DNA of 64,000 nt from Rheum nobile. Taxonomy: Eukaryota > Streptophyta > Magnoliopsida > Caryophyllales > Polygonaceae. The stretch spans positions 10,796,501 to 10,860,500 of the forward strand of contig WOAB01000568.1 in the NCBI GenBank assembly GCA_027886185.1. The letters are read 5' to 3'. Positions 54,676-64,000 of this stretch are shown piece by piece (the stretch's first letter is position 1; each line of letters begins with the position of its first letter). Both the position numbers and the translations under genes were made by a program. Below the pieces are notes generated by a model. The model searched no databases. It was given only the letters and a program-made list of their open reading frames with translations, and was not told where the DNA came from.

Positions 54676-56633
54676 TAAGGGTTATAGCTAGCATATATAC
54701 AGCCTAATAATAAGTTTATTTTACAAAACACTTTTAGCACACAAGTTCTCAAACGAGAAATTAAGAATAGTTATTCCAACTTAATTAAGACAATAGATTA
54801 ATTATCAATTAAGAAAAATATGGAATAAATGAGCAAGAGCGAACCGTCACTTGCCTTGAATCACGAAGAGATGAACGGTGTTACGGGGATGATTGTTTCT
54901 GAGTAGCAACTTGAATCACTGCTCTATTTCCGTTCCAGAAGCAAATCCGAGACCTACCCAAATCACACAAAAATAAATTATAATTAGATAATTTATTTAA
55001 TACTGAATTTTGAAGGGTATATGTCTCAATATTTAAATTGAATTAATTTATCTCCTATTAATTCAATTTTTAAGACTTAATCGGTAGGACGATTATCTAT
55101 ACGATTAAAAATCCATTAATCGTATATTCTAAATAATATATTTGTAAATAAATAAATCTTATAATTTATTTATAAAGTCCAGAAATGTTACTCCAAAATA
55201 TTATCCAAATGAAAAATTAATATTTTAACCATTCAGAGTCTAAGATAATATCCAAAGTAATTTTAATTAATTTTAATTTTATTTTATTAAAATCAAATTA
55301 ATTCCATCTTATTAATTAGTAATTAAAATTAATTTAATTAACCTTAATTAAGCCAAATAATAATAAAAATAAACTGAAAATCGGACAAAAATCCCGAAAA
55401 ATACCCAAATTGGTTCATCGGTGGAGCTGTCCGCGTAATCCGGCCAAATTGGCGGCCGGCAGTGGTTCGACGGCGGTGGAAGCTTAAACACTTTGTAAAG
55501 GATTGCAGGCGGTCCTAGTGGTGCAACCAATTGCAATATTTAAGCTCTAACTTGCTCGAATTTTACCCAAGAACAACCGATTTCGGGTTTTTAGGGTTCT
55601 TGAGGAAACTTGAAGAAATTGGATGATGTTGGCTTTCGATTGAGAGGGATTTTATAGGGTTATTGTATATGGGAATGCCATTAACAAAAACCGTTTCACT
55701 AGTCCCTCCAATTGAAGACGAATTGATCCAATTTTGGATTTGTTCAATTCGGCCACCTAGATGACAAGTGGGTTTTGGGGCTGAAATTCCACGATTTTAG
55801 ATGATATTCAATCCAATTAAATGATGAATTACGTGTATAATAATGTCCTCTTGAATGCCCAATAGTTATTGGCTTCAATCGAATCGAATGAGGTCGAAAA
55901 TCCGCCATTAAAAGGGAGCTTGGAGGTGCCTTTTAATGGAGAAATGGGGTCTGGAAGAAGACAGCTATAATTTGACTATTTACACATGGCCCCGACGTTT
56001 GCTCTAATTACGCATTTTAGCCCAAAGTTTCAAGTTGTGATAAAAATGCCCTTAGTTTAACTTTTAAAAATTACATAATTTACCTAATTTTTCCCAAACT
56101 CATTTATTTTATAATTATAAGTTTATAATATTATTTTAACCCAATATTAATATTTAGAACAATTAACTTAGGCTAAATAATGCTTAAGTTACCTTTCTTA
56201 TCATTTTAACCATACTTAACCCATTTTTAACACTTTGTTAATTGGGCTCAAGCATTTCTAAGTTAAAATTGATAAGTTCATTTAAATTATAATTAACATA
56301 GGGTTAATCATAATTTAGACCATCCATAACTTAAAAAGATAACATACTTAAAGTATTTATTATTTTATCCCCTCATGGATAAACAATGAATCATATACCA
56401 TTTATTATTATATTTAAAATTCTAAACTACATTTATTATTATACTTATTTGTTTATTTCTTCACCATGCTATTATACTCATTTGATAATTTGTACACAAT
56501 TATCTTAGCTCAACCCTTGAACCTAAGTTCATGAAAATTTTAAATTGCTCATCTAAAAGATATAAAATAAATTTCAAAACTTTTATTTTTATCACTTTAA
56601 AATTACCATTTTACTTCTATTTTATGTGGGTTA

Positions 56634-57378
56634 TGTTGGGATTAGATGCGTATAAGCGGGATTTCAGAAAACTATTTTCTAGCATCTAACAAGGATCTCA
56701 TGCATGAATCAATATGAATTAATTAGAGGTAGAGTTATATACCGTTTGATGCGAGTCTGAAACGTTCCTGCAGGATTTCAGTGGAGATCGAAAATCCCAA
56801 GTGTGGCTTCTCTACTTGGTCCACACGAGTCTGGAATCTGGATCGCCTCCGGTGTCGTCTGCTAGAACGAACGAACGAACGAACGATCGAAGAACAAGGT
56901 TGCTTCTCTTTTGGGTGTGTTCGGCCGTACCCTTGAATTGGAGGAGGAAAGAGTTATGTACCTTTGTTTCCAAGAGAAACAATTACTTATATAAGATCCA
57001 ATCTTATCATAATTTATGGATATAATATCTTTATATTATTTCCATATATCTTCTAATAAGATACCTCATTATCAAGTAATTATTAATGGTAACTTTTATC
57101 CATTAATAATAAAAGCCTATCTCTCAATATAAACCACATGGGCCGAAATCCATGTCTAACATGGGCTTTCGGTTCGGTTTGATCCAGCCGGATAACTCTA
57201 TGTGTGTGACCTCATAGGACCCGGTTATTATAACCATGAGCCTAACCCGATTAAGCCCATTGATCGTAGTTGGCTTATAGCAAAGCACTACGACCCCTAA
57301 ATTCCCGGATTGTAAATCTCCATTAATTGTCTTAGCTTATTCCATGTTCGGTAATTGCACATTTGATTAAAGGACACA
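56634..57378 (-). repeat. 3' LTR of element G
   Basis: 745 bp. On the minus strand it starts TGTGTCCTTTAATC right after the purine tract AAGTGGGAGAT (57379-57389). It contains a CGAA tetranucleotide repeat at 56866-56885. Confidence 0.75.
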
Positions 57379-57389
57379 ATCTCCCACTT

Positions 57390-58195
57390 GTCCTTAAAAC
57401 AAGTGTGCAATGTTAAATCCCTTTGTTTCTTAATGTCTTATATGATGACATTCATATCTCTTATCAAATGTGTTCCTTGAACTCCTGAGTTTGAACTGTC
57501 AAATAACGGATGATTACAGATAATCCATCCGAGCATGGTCATGCATTTTTCAGTTCTCGCTCTTCAAGTGGCCGAGACACCATTCCTGTCCATGTATCAC
57601 TGTATACATGAAGAAGGAGGACTTCTCCAGTCTTGTATGACTATAGCTCCCACTCAACTTTTGGCAATCCCAATCACTGCCTTTATAACTGCCTGTTACG
57701 GTCAGCGTTTAATAGCGTCAAAGACATACCAATCATCAAGAGAAACCATATCACACTCATGTTTGAGGAATCTACCAATCATGGTTTGACTTAAAACTCT
57801 TCAATCCCTTTTGGAGAGTCTTAAGGTGGGTCTTGTCCTATATGTATCATCCATTCATATCTATGTAATTGACTAGACATCTCTATGTCCCTATAGCCCA
57901 TGAAACTTGGCGCTATCAGTCAACTTATAATACAGTCTTTAATGTAGTCATTTATGTCCAAGTTAATGACTTAGACCATGGACTTTGAATAAATCATAAC
58001 TTCAGTTCACTTAATGGGGTTTCATTCACCAAAACACTTATGGTGAGCCCATTTGCGAATTATAAATTATTTGGATATTTTATTTAATTCCAAGCAATGA
58101 TTAAATAAGAATGAAAGTTATATATCATATAATCAAGCATAAAACGTGTCTGACATTCATAAAACAAGTTCATAATGTAAGACAATGCAATCTCA
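57390..58195 (-). other. 3' untranslated part of element G
   Basis: About 800 bp lies between the RNase H end and the purine tract. No coding domain is seen. Confidence 0.5.
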
Positions 58196-59168
58196 AAGCC
58201 ATTCTCCAATGTGCTTGAGGCCCTTGGCCCTAGCGTGACTCTCATGCTTGGGCTTAGGCATAGGCTTGGTTAGTGTATCTGCAATGTTGTCATCTGTGTG
58301 CACTTTGCACATCCTTATGTCTCCTCTATCAACGATATCCTTGAACGACTAACTCGTTATCACCCCCAAATACCAAGAAATCATCCTTGGTCCTTCTCAA
58401 GTACTTCAGGATGTTCTTGGCCGCACACCAATGTGCATCTCTTGCATTTTGAACCTGTCAAGAATCTTATCTATATAAATTCCTTGATTTAATCCAAGCA
58501 GTCTCTTGGATCTATCTCTATAGATCTTGATACCCAATATATACTCTGTTTCTCCTAGGTCCTTTATTGAAAAAACATTTCTTCAGTCATCCCTTAACGG
58601 ACTCTAGCATCGGAATGTCATTTACAATGAGCAGTATGTCATCCACATACAGGACCAAGAAGACCACTTTGCTCCCACTAAACTTCTTGTAAACATAAGG
58701 CTCTTCTCCACATCTGATGAAGTCAAACTCTTTGATAGTTTCATCAAATCGAACGTTCCAACTCCTAGATGCTTGCTTAAGTCCATAAATGGACTTCTTA
58801 AGTTTGCATACTTTCCTAGGGTCTGTTGGATCTTCAAAACCCTCTGGTTGTGTCATGTACACATCATCTTCTAAATATCTGTTTAGAAAAGCGGTCTTGA
58901 CATCCATTTGCCAAAACTCATAATCATACTGAGCGGCAATAGCTAGGAGTATCCTAATGGACTTGATCATTACGACCGGTGAAAATGTCTCATCATAGTC
59001 AGTACCATTAATCTGCTTAAAACCCTTGGCAACAAGCCTTGCCTTGTAAACAGATACATTTCCATCTTTGTCTGTCTTGAGTTTAAAAACCCATTTGCAT
59101 CCAATGGGTTTTACCCCATCTGGCAAATCTATCAAGTCCCAGACTTGATTTTCAGACATAGAATCCAT
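58196..59168 (-). pseudogene. RT and RNase H remnant of G
   Basis: RT at 59168-58587 is open for 193 residues: WVFKLKTDKDG, ARLVAKGF, MDVKTAFLN, LKKSIYGLKQASRSW and LYVDDILL. Both catalytic Asp residues are present. RNase H (58586-58196) has lost at least two internal segments. Only WCAAKNILKYLRRTKDDFLV, the TDDNIADTLTKP box and the C-terminus near AKGLKHIGEW remain. Confidence 0.8.
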
Positions 59169-61054
59169 TTAAGATTTCATGGCCTTAATCCATTTCTCGG
59201 AGTCTGGACCCGTCACTGCTTGCTTATAGGTGGCAGGGTCTCCGCTTTCTAAAAGCAGAATATCAAGGCTTGCAGTCAAGATGAAATCATCATATCGTCT
59301 TGGCTGTGCCCTTGGCCTGTTTGATCTACATGTGGGTTCAACAACTGGAGCACTATCCACAACTGTTTGTGGGTCCTCGTTTGAATCTGGTTCTTGAGGT
59401 ATTGGTTTCGGTACCTGGACGACTTCCCTTTGGGAATCTATGCCTCTAGATATTGGCATCTCCTCGTCGACATCGTCCATGTCGCCTTGTTGTTGGGTTT
59501 GTTGCTCATCTTGAACTTTTTCAAGATGAACATTTCTCCCACTTGGCTTCTTGGAAATAAACTCTTTTTTCCAAAAAGACACTATCCCTTGCAACAAACA
59601 CTTTGTACTCTATGGGATTGTAGAAGTATCCCTTGGTTTCCTTAGGATACCCTATAAATAAGCATTTATCTGATTTGGGTGCAAGCTTATCTGATAGTAA
59701 ATGCTTTACAAAAGCTTCACATCCCTAGATTTTCAGGAAAGACAGACTTGGAACTCTTCCAGTCCATATCTCATATGGTGTCTTGTCTACAGTCCTAGAC
59801 GGAGTCTTGTTTAGTGTGAACGCAACGGTTGTGAGGGCATATTCCCAGAAGGATACTGGAAGGTTAGCAAAACTCATCATTGAACGGACCATGTCCAACA
59901 AGGTCATGTTTCTCCTTTCAGACACACCATTCAGTTGTGGCGTGCCTAGTGGAGTCAATTGTGTTATGATCCCACAACTTCTCAGATGATGATCGAACTC
60001 CTGACTCAAATATTCACCACCGCAATTTGATCGAAGTGTATTTATCTTCTTGGCGGTTTGAGTTTCTACTTCATTTTGAAACTCTTTGAACTTTTCAAAG
60101 GATTCAGATTTGTGCGCCATTAAGTAGATATACCCATATCTACTCATGTCGTCTGTAAATGTGATGAAGTATCGATAGCCTCCTCTAGCTTCTGTGCTCA
60201 TTGGTCCACATACATCAGTATGTATTAGGGCCAGTAGCTCAGTAGCCCTTTCACTTGTCCCAGTGAAAGGTGACATTGTCATCTTGCCCATTAGGCATGA
60301 CTCACATGTCTCAAGTGATTCACAATCAATTGATTTGAGAATTCCATCTTTATGGAGCTTCTTCATGCGGTTCAAGCTAATGTGACCCAAGCGACAGTGC
60401 CATAGATAAGCTTCACTCAAATCATTCGACTCTTGCCTTTTAGTATTAATGTTATATAATTCTGACTTGAGGTCCAACACAAGGAGTCCATTACTCATGG
60501 GAGCATTGGCATATAAAATATCATTCTTAAAAATAGAAAGACATCCATTCTTAATGATAAATTCAAAACCTTCAAGATGCAAAACTGAAATCGAAACAAG
60601 GTTCTTAGTAATTGAAGGAACAAAATAACAATGATTCAATTCTAAAACTAAGCCATAAGGTAAAGATAGACTATAATCTCCTACGGCAAGTGCATCAACC
60701 CTTGCTCCATTTCTAACGCGCAGGTCTATCTCTCCCTTCTCCAACTGCCGCCTACTTCTTAGTCCCTGCACATTCGAAATAATGTGAGAACCACATTCGG
60801 TATCTAATACCCAAGTAGTAGCTTTGGTTGTTAAGACTTCAATAACAAAAATACCTGAAGTGGAACTCACAGTTCCATTCTTCTTGTCTTCCAGGTACTT
60901 GGGGCAGTTTCTCTTCCAGTGCCCCTTTGCCTTGCAGTAGAAGCAGTCATGCTGAGCAACCATCTTTGGCTTCTCAGCTGCCTTGGATTTGGAAACTTTT
61001 TTGCCTTTCCCTTGGTTTTGTTGCTTCCATTTAGGCCCCTTCTTGAACCATTTC
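59169..61054 (-). pseudogene. gag end, protease and integrase of G
   Basis: From the right on the minus strand: a Lys-rich stretch, then the zinc knuckle CFYCKAKGHWKRNC near 60925. The protease box reads WVLDTECGSHI near 60795, with Glu where Gly of the D-T/S-G triad is expected, so it is probably inactive. Integrase zinc residues lie in HCRLGHISLNRM and CESCLMGKM. The catalytic core shows HTDVCGPM and, further on, GGEYLSQEF. A TAG near 59723 and a frameshift at the A/T run near 59570 separate it from the linker to RT. The first 50 residues of the open frame right of 61054 belong to F, read antisense. Confidence 0.8.
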
Positions 61055-62023
61055 TGATGTGAACCTGCCCCCCATGACGGCCCACGAGGAAGAACAAGCC
61101 ATGAGCCTGCGCTCAGATGGCCCAGTGACAAGGTCCAGGGCCAAAGCCATCGCCGAAGCTGCCGCATCCCTTGTTGCACACTTCGTCGTTGGCCAAGGCA
61201 GCCCGGAAACCGAGCCAAGACTTGTCGTCCTCTCCACCATCGAGGAATGTGCTGAAGACGTCTCGCTCACAAATGAGCGCACTGAAGAAGACGTCGGACG
61301 AAGCAACGAGCTCACTACTACAAGAGAACAGCTCGCTAAGAGCATCAATACAACAGAGGAGCTCGCTGAAGGCATCGCTCCAACAGAAGAGCTAGTTGAG
61401 GAGCTCGTTCAAAGAGCTCGTTACTGAAGAGCCCGTTCGAAGAGCTCGCTAAAGAGCACACTTACCTTGGCTGTTTTGAGACATTTTCCATATTTAGCTC
61501 TATTGCTTGTTTTTAACTAGTTTCCTTTTATAGTTTGTCTATTTTAGGGCGTGTGCCTTTGCATGCTTGCATGGGCTAGCCCACTAGGCTCGACTCGGCC
61601 CAAACCGATGTCTCGCCTCTAGTATTTATAGTTTCGAACCCTGTTGTTATTTCCTTACGTTCAAATTAAAGTTCAAGGCTTAAGTCGAGTGTTTATCCTC
61701 CTTCCCTTGATCGGACGTCACCATATCCCTCTCATCCCCATTCACTTCGCAGCCGACGCTACGGAAGTCGCTTGACTTTCAAGCAACATATCCCTCGCAT
61801 ATCCCTTCATCCGCAGTCGACGCTACGACACCCAAAGACTTGTCTCTTCAAGTCTTATATCCCTCATCCAATCGCTTCCTCCAATGCCTTCCATCCTTCC
61901 ATCAGATCGCTATCATCACCACCACCGCTTCCACAGTCGAGACGAGTGACTTCCCAACCAAGACTAGGTCCTAAAACTGTCACCTTTGACAATTCTCTTG
62001 TCATCGGAGGCAGGAACACATCA
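61055..62023 (+). repeat. 5' LTR of element F, with coding content
   Basis: 969 bp. From its first bases a frame is open to 61427 (DVNLPPMTAHEEEQ, then SDGPVTRSRAKAIAEAA, then an EEL/TEEL-rich acidic tail). This is the kind of sequence that ends a Ty3 pol. In the intact element pol would therefore run into the 3' LTR, and the 5' LTR carries a silent copy. ATTTATAGT near 61624 could be the TATA box. Confidence 0.65.
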
Positions 62024-62025
62024 AC

Positions 62026-62038
62026 TGGTATCAGAGCC
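62026..62038 (+). promoter_or_regulatory. Primer-binding site of element F
   Basis: TGGTATCAGAGCC, complementary to the tRNA-iMet 3' end, lies two bases after the LTR. Confidence 0.8.
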
Positions 62039-62832
62039 CAGCGGTCTTGTAAGTCACAAACTCAAGTTTGCATTCGTTCACAATTTTTTTTTCTCTTGAC
62101 CCCCATCGTTTGTTTCATCAAATTGTGAGAAAAACAAAAAGTTACCATATTTGCTCACCCTTCGGTTTCTACAAGGTTCCACCTTGGCCGATTTTTTTTT
62201 CTTGTTCCCTAAGTTTTGGTGTGTTAGGTAATTTTTGTTATCTTGCATGCTAGAATATTTTGTTTCCTTATTTCCTGCGTGGATAGAGTTGTCTTAGTTG
62301 CTTGTTATTACTTTTTAGTAAGAGCCGAATTTCCTTATAAGATCACATCAAATCTTATATTCTCTCTCCTCTTTCTCAAAAGATCACACTTGTGATATTC
62401 TAGTTACTTAAGCCGTTTTTTACTTTGGAAAGTTTCCTTTGCAAATCCGAAAAAGATCTCAAAAAGATCTCGAATATTATTAAAAAAGAAAGAAAGATAC
62501 CAAACAAAAAAAAAGGTTTTCAAAGTTAGGAAAAACCAAAATAAGGCAACCCTAACTCCATCACTTCGGCTTAGGCTCATCTTCTTAACCCCTCCATCGT
62601 CTAGGTACGCTTCCTAGAAGGTGATTTCTTGCTACTTTGGTTACTTTGTTTACGTTTGTCTAGGGTTTCAATTTGTTCTTGTGTGTTTGATTGCAACTTT
62701 GCTTGATACACCACTACTTGTTCAAGCCAAGCCGCCCTCACGGCAAGCCCAAACAGCCCTACCTTACGTGAACCTTGTGACTTGACTTGTGATTTTGCTT
62801 GATTGTTGTTCTTTGTTATCTTTTGGTTCGTT
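62039..62832 (+). other. Leader of element F
   Basis: This is AT- and T-rich. A purine-rich tract with AAAGAAAG lies at 62482-62516. There is no coding support. It leads into the gag start at 62842 (MSGKLVIGS). Confidence 0.55.
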
Positions 62833-62841
62833 TTTACTCCC

Positions 62842-64000
62842 ATGTCTGGCAAACTTGTTATAGGTAGCATGACGCTTGGACAAGGTAACGACCAACCCGG
62901 TGATGACAACAACAACCAACCACAGAACCCGACGTTGGTTCCCTCACAGGAACAACCACAACAAGACCCAAATCCACAAGATACTCTCTTGGAATTGACG
63001 GAAGATCAAATTTTGATCCAAGCTCTTCACCAAGAGCTCGCTACTTTGAGAGAAAACCAACGAGTGGCCACCAACGTGCCCACTCCGGCTTCTTTACCTG
63101 CCATGGAGGCACCGGCTCAACCAAAAGCCATCGACGCCGGTCCTTCCAAGACAAGAGTTGACAAGGGCAAAGGCAGCATGCCTTCCCATCAACCCCAACC
63201 CCAACTCAAGAGGTTGCAGAGTGTCATAGAAAGTCGCCAAGGGCTCGCATCGCATACAGATCGCTACGTGCCGACCGCCGCGCATAGTGGCATTGACACC
63301 GGCTCAGACCGCGACGCCGACGCTCAAGGTGAATTTTCTAAACCTTATGATTTTAATGAGAGATATGCTTCTCGCAGAACACAGTGTCAAGTAACAGGCT
63401 CCGCGCCAAGGGATGGCCGCCATCGCCAAGCAGCTCTAATCGACACAACGCCGAGAAGGCCTAGTGGTAGATCAGGCCGTTCTAAGCAACAAGATGCTGA
63501 CAATTACAGGACACCGAACACACATCCCCTCAGCCGTGCATTGCGCTCTAACCTTCAACACCAGAGTGCTCGGACACCCCGCTACGGCTCTGATGGCTAC
63601 ACTTCGATCACTCCTAATGTTGACGATGACTTCGACGAATATGACGACGAAGAAATCGAAGACTCAGGTATGGTCAATCCCAATTTGTTTCACCCCCCCT
63701 CTTGGAGATCCTATTGAATTACAGGACCATCCTTTGGACTATATTCCTTCACCGCGACTCCAGCTACAAGGAGGTCGCCATCATGACATTGACGGCCGGC
63801 GCCGTGATTCCATGCCCAGAAATGCCCGCCGAGACGACGTGGGATCCGGGGCCTCCCGGTGCTCCCCCGATGACGGCGTGGGATCTGGGGCCTCCCGGTG
63901 CTCGCCTCGTTCCTCGGAGTGCAGATATGCCTGGGTTTGCTGCTGATTCCAGCGACAATGTGGCTAAAAATCCAAACCATTTTCCTGAGAACGTCGTCGT
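62842..64000 (+). pseudogene. gag N-terminal region of element F, frameshifted, incomplete
   Basis: The start chosen is ATG at 62842 (MSGKLVIGSMTLGQG), since upstream residues are hydrophobic leader translation. The protein is Gln/Pro/Asn-rich, with a leucine-rich helix (DQILIQALHQELATLREN) near residues 55-75 and basic and acidic stretches after it. A run of seven C near 63692-63698 breaks the frame. One base fewer would continue in another frame (LGDPIELQDHPLDY). A second shift near 63780 is followed by two tandem copies of TWDPGPPGAP-type sequence, then the window ends. No gag core or zinc knuckle is reached. Confidence 0.55.

Larger units (their letters stand above)
52212..56633 (-). mobile_element. 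Element H: Tekay-like LTR, probably solo, split by another LTR
   Basis: On the minus strand it ends GGGGTGTTACA at 52212, as D and E do. It shares with them GGTTGGCTGGTGTCATCCG (reverse, near 52620), the GAACCGTCACTTGCCTTGA-type block near 54840 and other patches. A TATA-like CCCTATAAAATCCC (minus) lies near 55648-55661. No primer site adjoins the left end and no purine tract is seen on the right. The right edge is not resolved. AT-rich sequence continues until the copia LTR at 56634. Confidence 0.55.
56634..61054 (-). mobile_element. Element G: Ty1/copia element, minus strand, 5' end cut by F
   Basis: The 3' LTR is 56634-57378 (plus-strand start TGTTGGGATTAG, end GGACACA). The pol order integrase before RT, with YVDD, is that of Ty1/copia. 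The gag knuckle is near 60925, and the N-terminal gag and 5' LTR must lie beyond element F outside the window. The left flank is GGTTA (56629-56633). Coding sequence has stops, frameshifts and deletions. Confidence 0.8.
61055..64000 (+). mobile_element. Element F: 5' end of a Ty3-like LTR element
   Basis: The LTR (61055-62023) has inverted ends TGATGTG/CACATCA. It is followed by a primer site TGGTATCAGAGCC (62026-62038), a leader and gag. F is inserted into the gag of G, and the remainder lies beyond the right edge. The Ty3 assignment rests on GPVTRSRAKAI in the LTR-encoded frame, a typical Ty3 pol end. Confidence 0.65.

Noticed and set aside
61055..61218. N-terminal 50 residues of the copia frame that starts at 61218
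   Set aside because: They are antisense to the LTR of F. The copia gag is cut at 61054.
63711..63980. Minus-strand Gly/Arg-rich frames at the right edge
   Set aside because: They are antisense to gag of F, which has a consistent coding direction and a tandem repeat in frame.

Overview
This window reads as nuclear DNA from a flowering plant, most likely a eudicot. It has AT-rich spacers, GT-AG introns, a plant-type ankyrin gene, and LTR retrotransposons with primer sites matching plant tRNA-iMet and tRNA-Asp. Only one gene looks like an ordinary host gene: an ankyrin-repeat gene on the minus strand at the left edge, which runs off the window. Almost everything else is transposable-element sequence of various ages. 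All calls come from reading the sequence and translations by eye, so families are named only where hallmark motifs are visible.

Left part (1-16,318). Two LINE 3' fragments lie tail-out beside the ankyrin promoter. They are followed by a TRIM-like mini-LTR element split by a hAT-like insertion, a Tourist-like MITE (TTA target duplication) and a 3.4-kb Harbinger-like element. That element carries a captured receptor-kinase exon with both splice sites and a small spliced gene for a coiled-coil, single-membrane-span protein. A decayed Reina-like chromovirus (Ty3/gypsy) follows.

Centre (16,319-46,052). This is one large nested block bounded by the same 5-bp duplication, GGTCT. The outer element X keeps little besides its LTRs and leader. 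Inside it sit C (minus strand, tRNA-Asp primer site, gag-protease only, duplication GCATG) and D (minus, Tekay-like, nearly complete pol). C contains E (plus, Tekay-like, duplication ATATT). D's 3' LTR is broken by B, a truncated relative of C. Insertion order is inferred as X first, then C and D, then E and B.

Right part (46,053-64,000). A decayed minus-strand L1-type LINE has a 1.23-kb hAT element in its RNase H domain (8-bp duplication GTTACAAG). Next comes a Tekay-like LTR split by a solo LTR of the C/B type. A minus-strand Ty1/copia element follows, interrupted by the 5' end of another Ty3-like element (F) whose LTR itself carries coding sequence. F runs off the right edge.

The most unusual signal is a family of 12-bp GC-rich near-palindromes, CGGCG(RT)CGCCG or CCGCG(RT)CGCGG. 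They cluster upstream of the TATA-like box in LTRs of otherwise unrelated families, with further clusters downstream in the Tekay types. Each nested pair (E in C; B in D) shares the same variant. In C the motif also lies inside gag and encodes an Arg/Asp-rich repeat.
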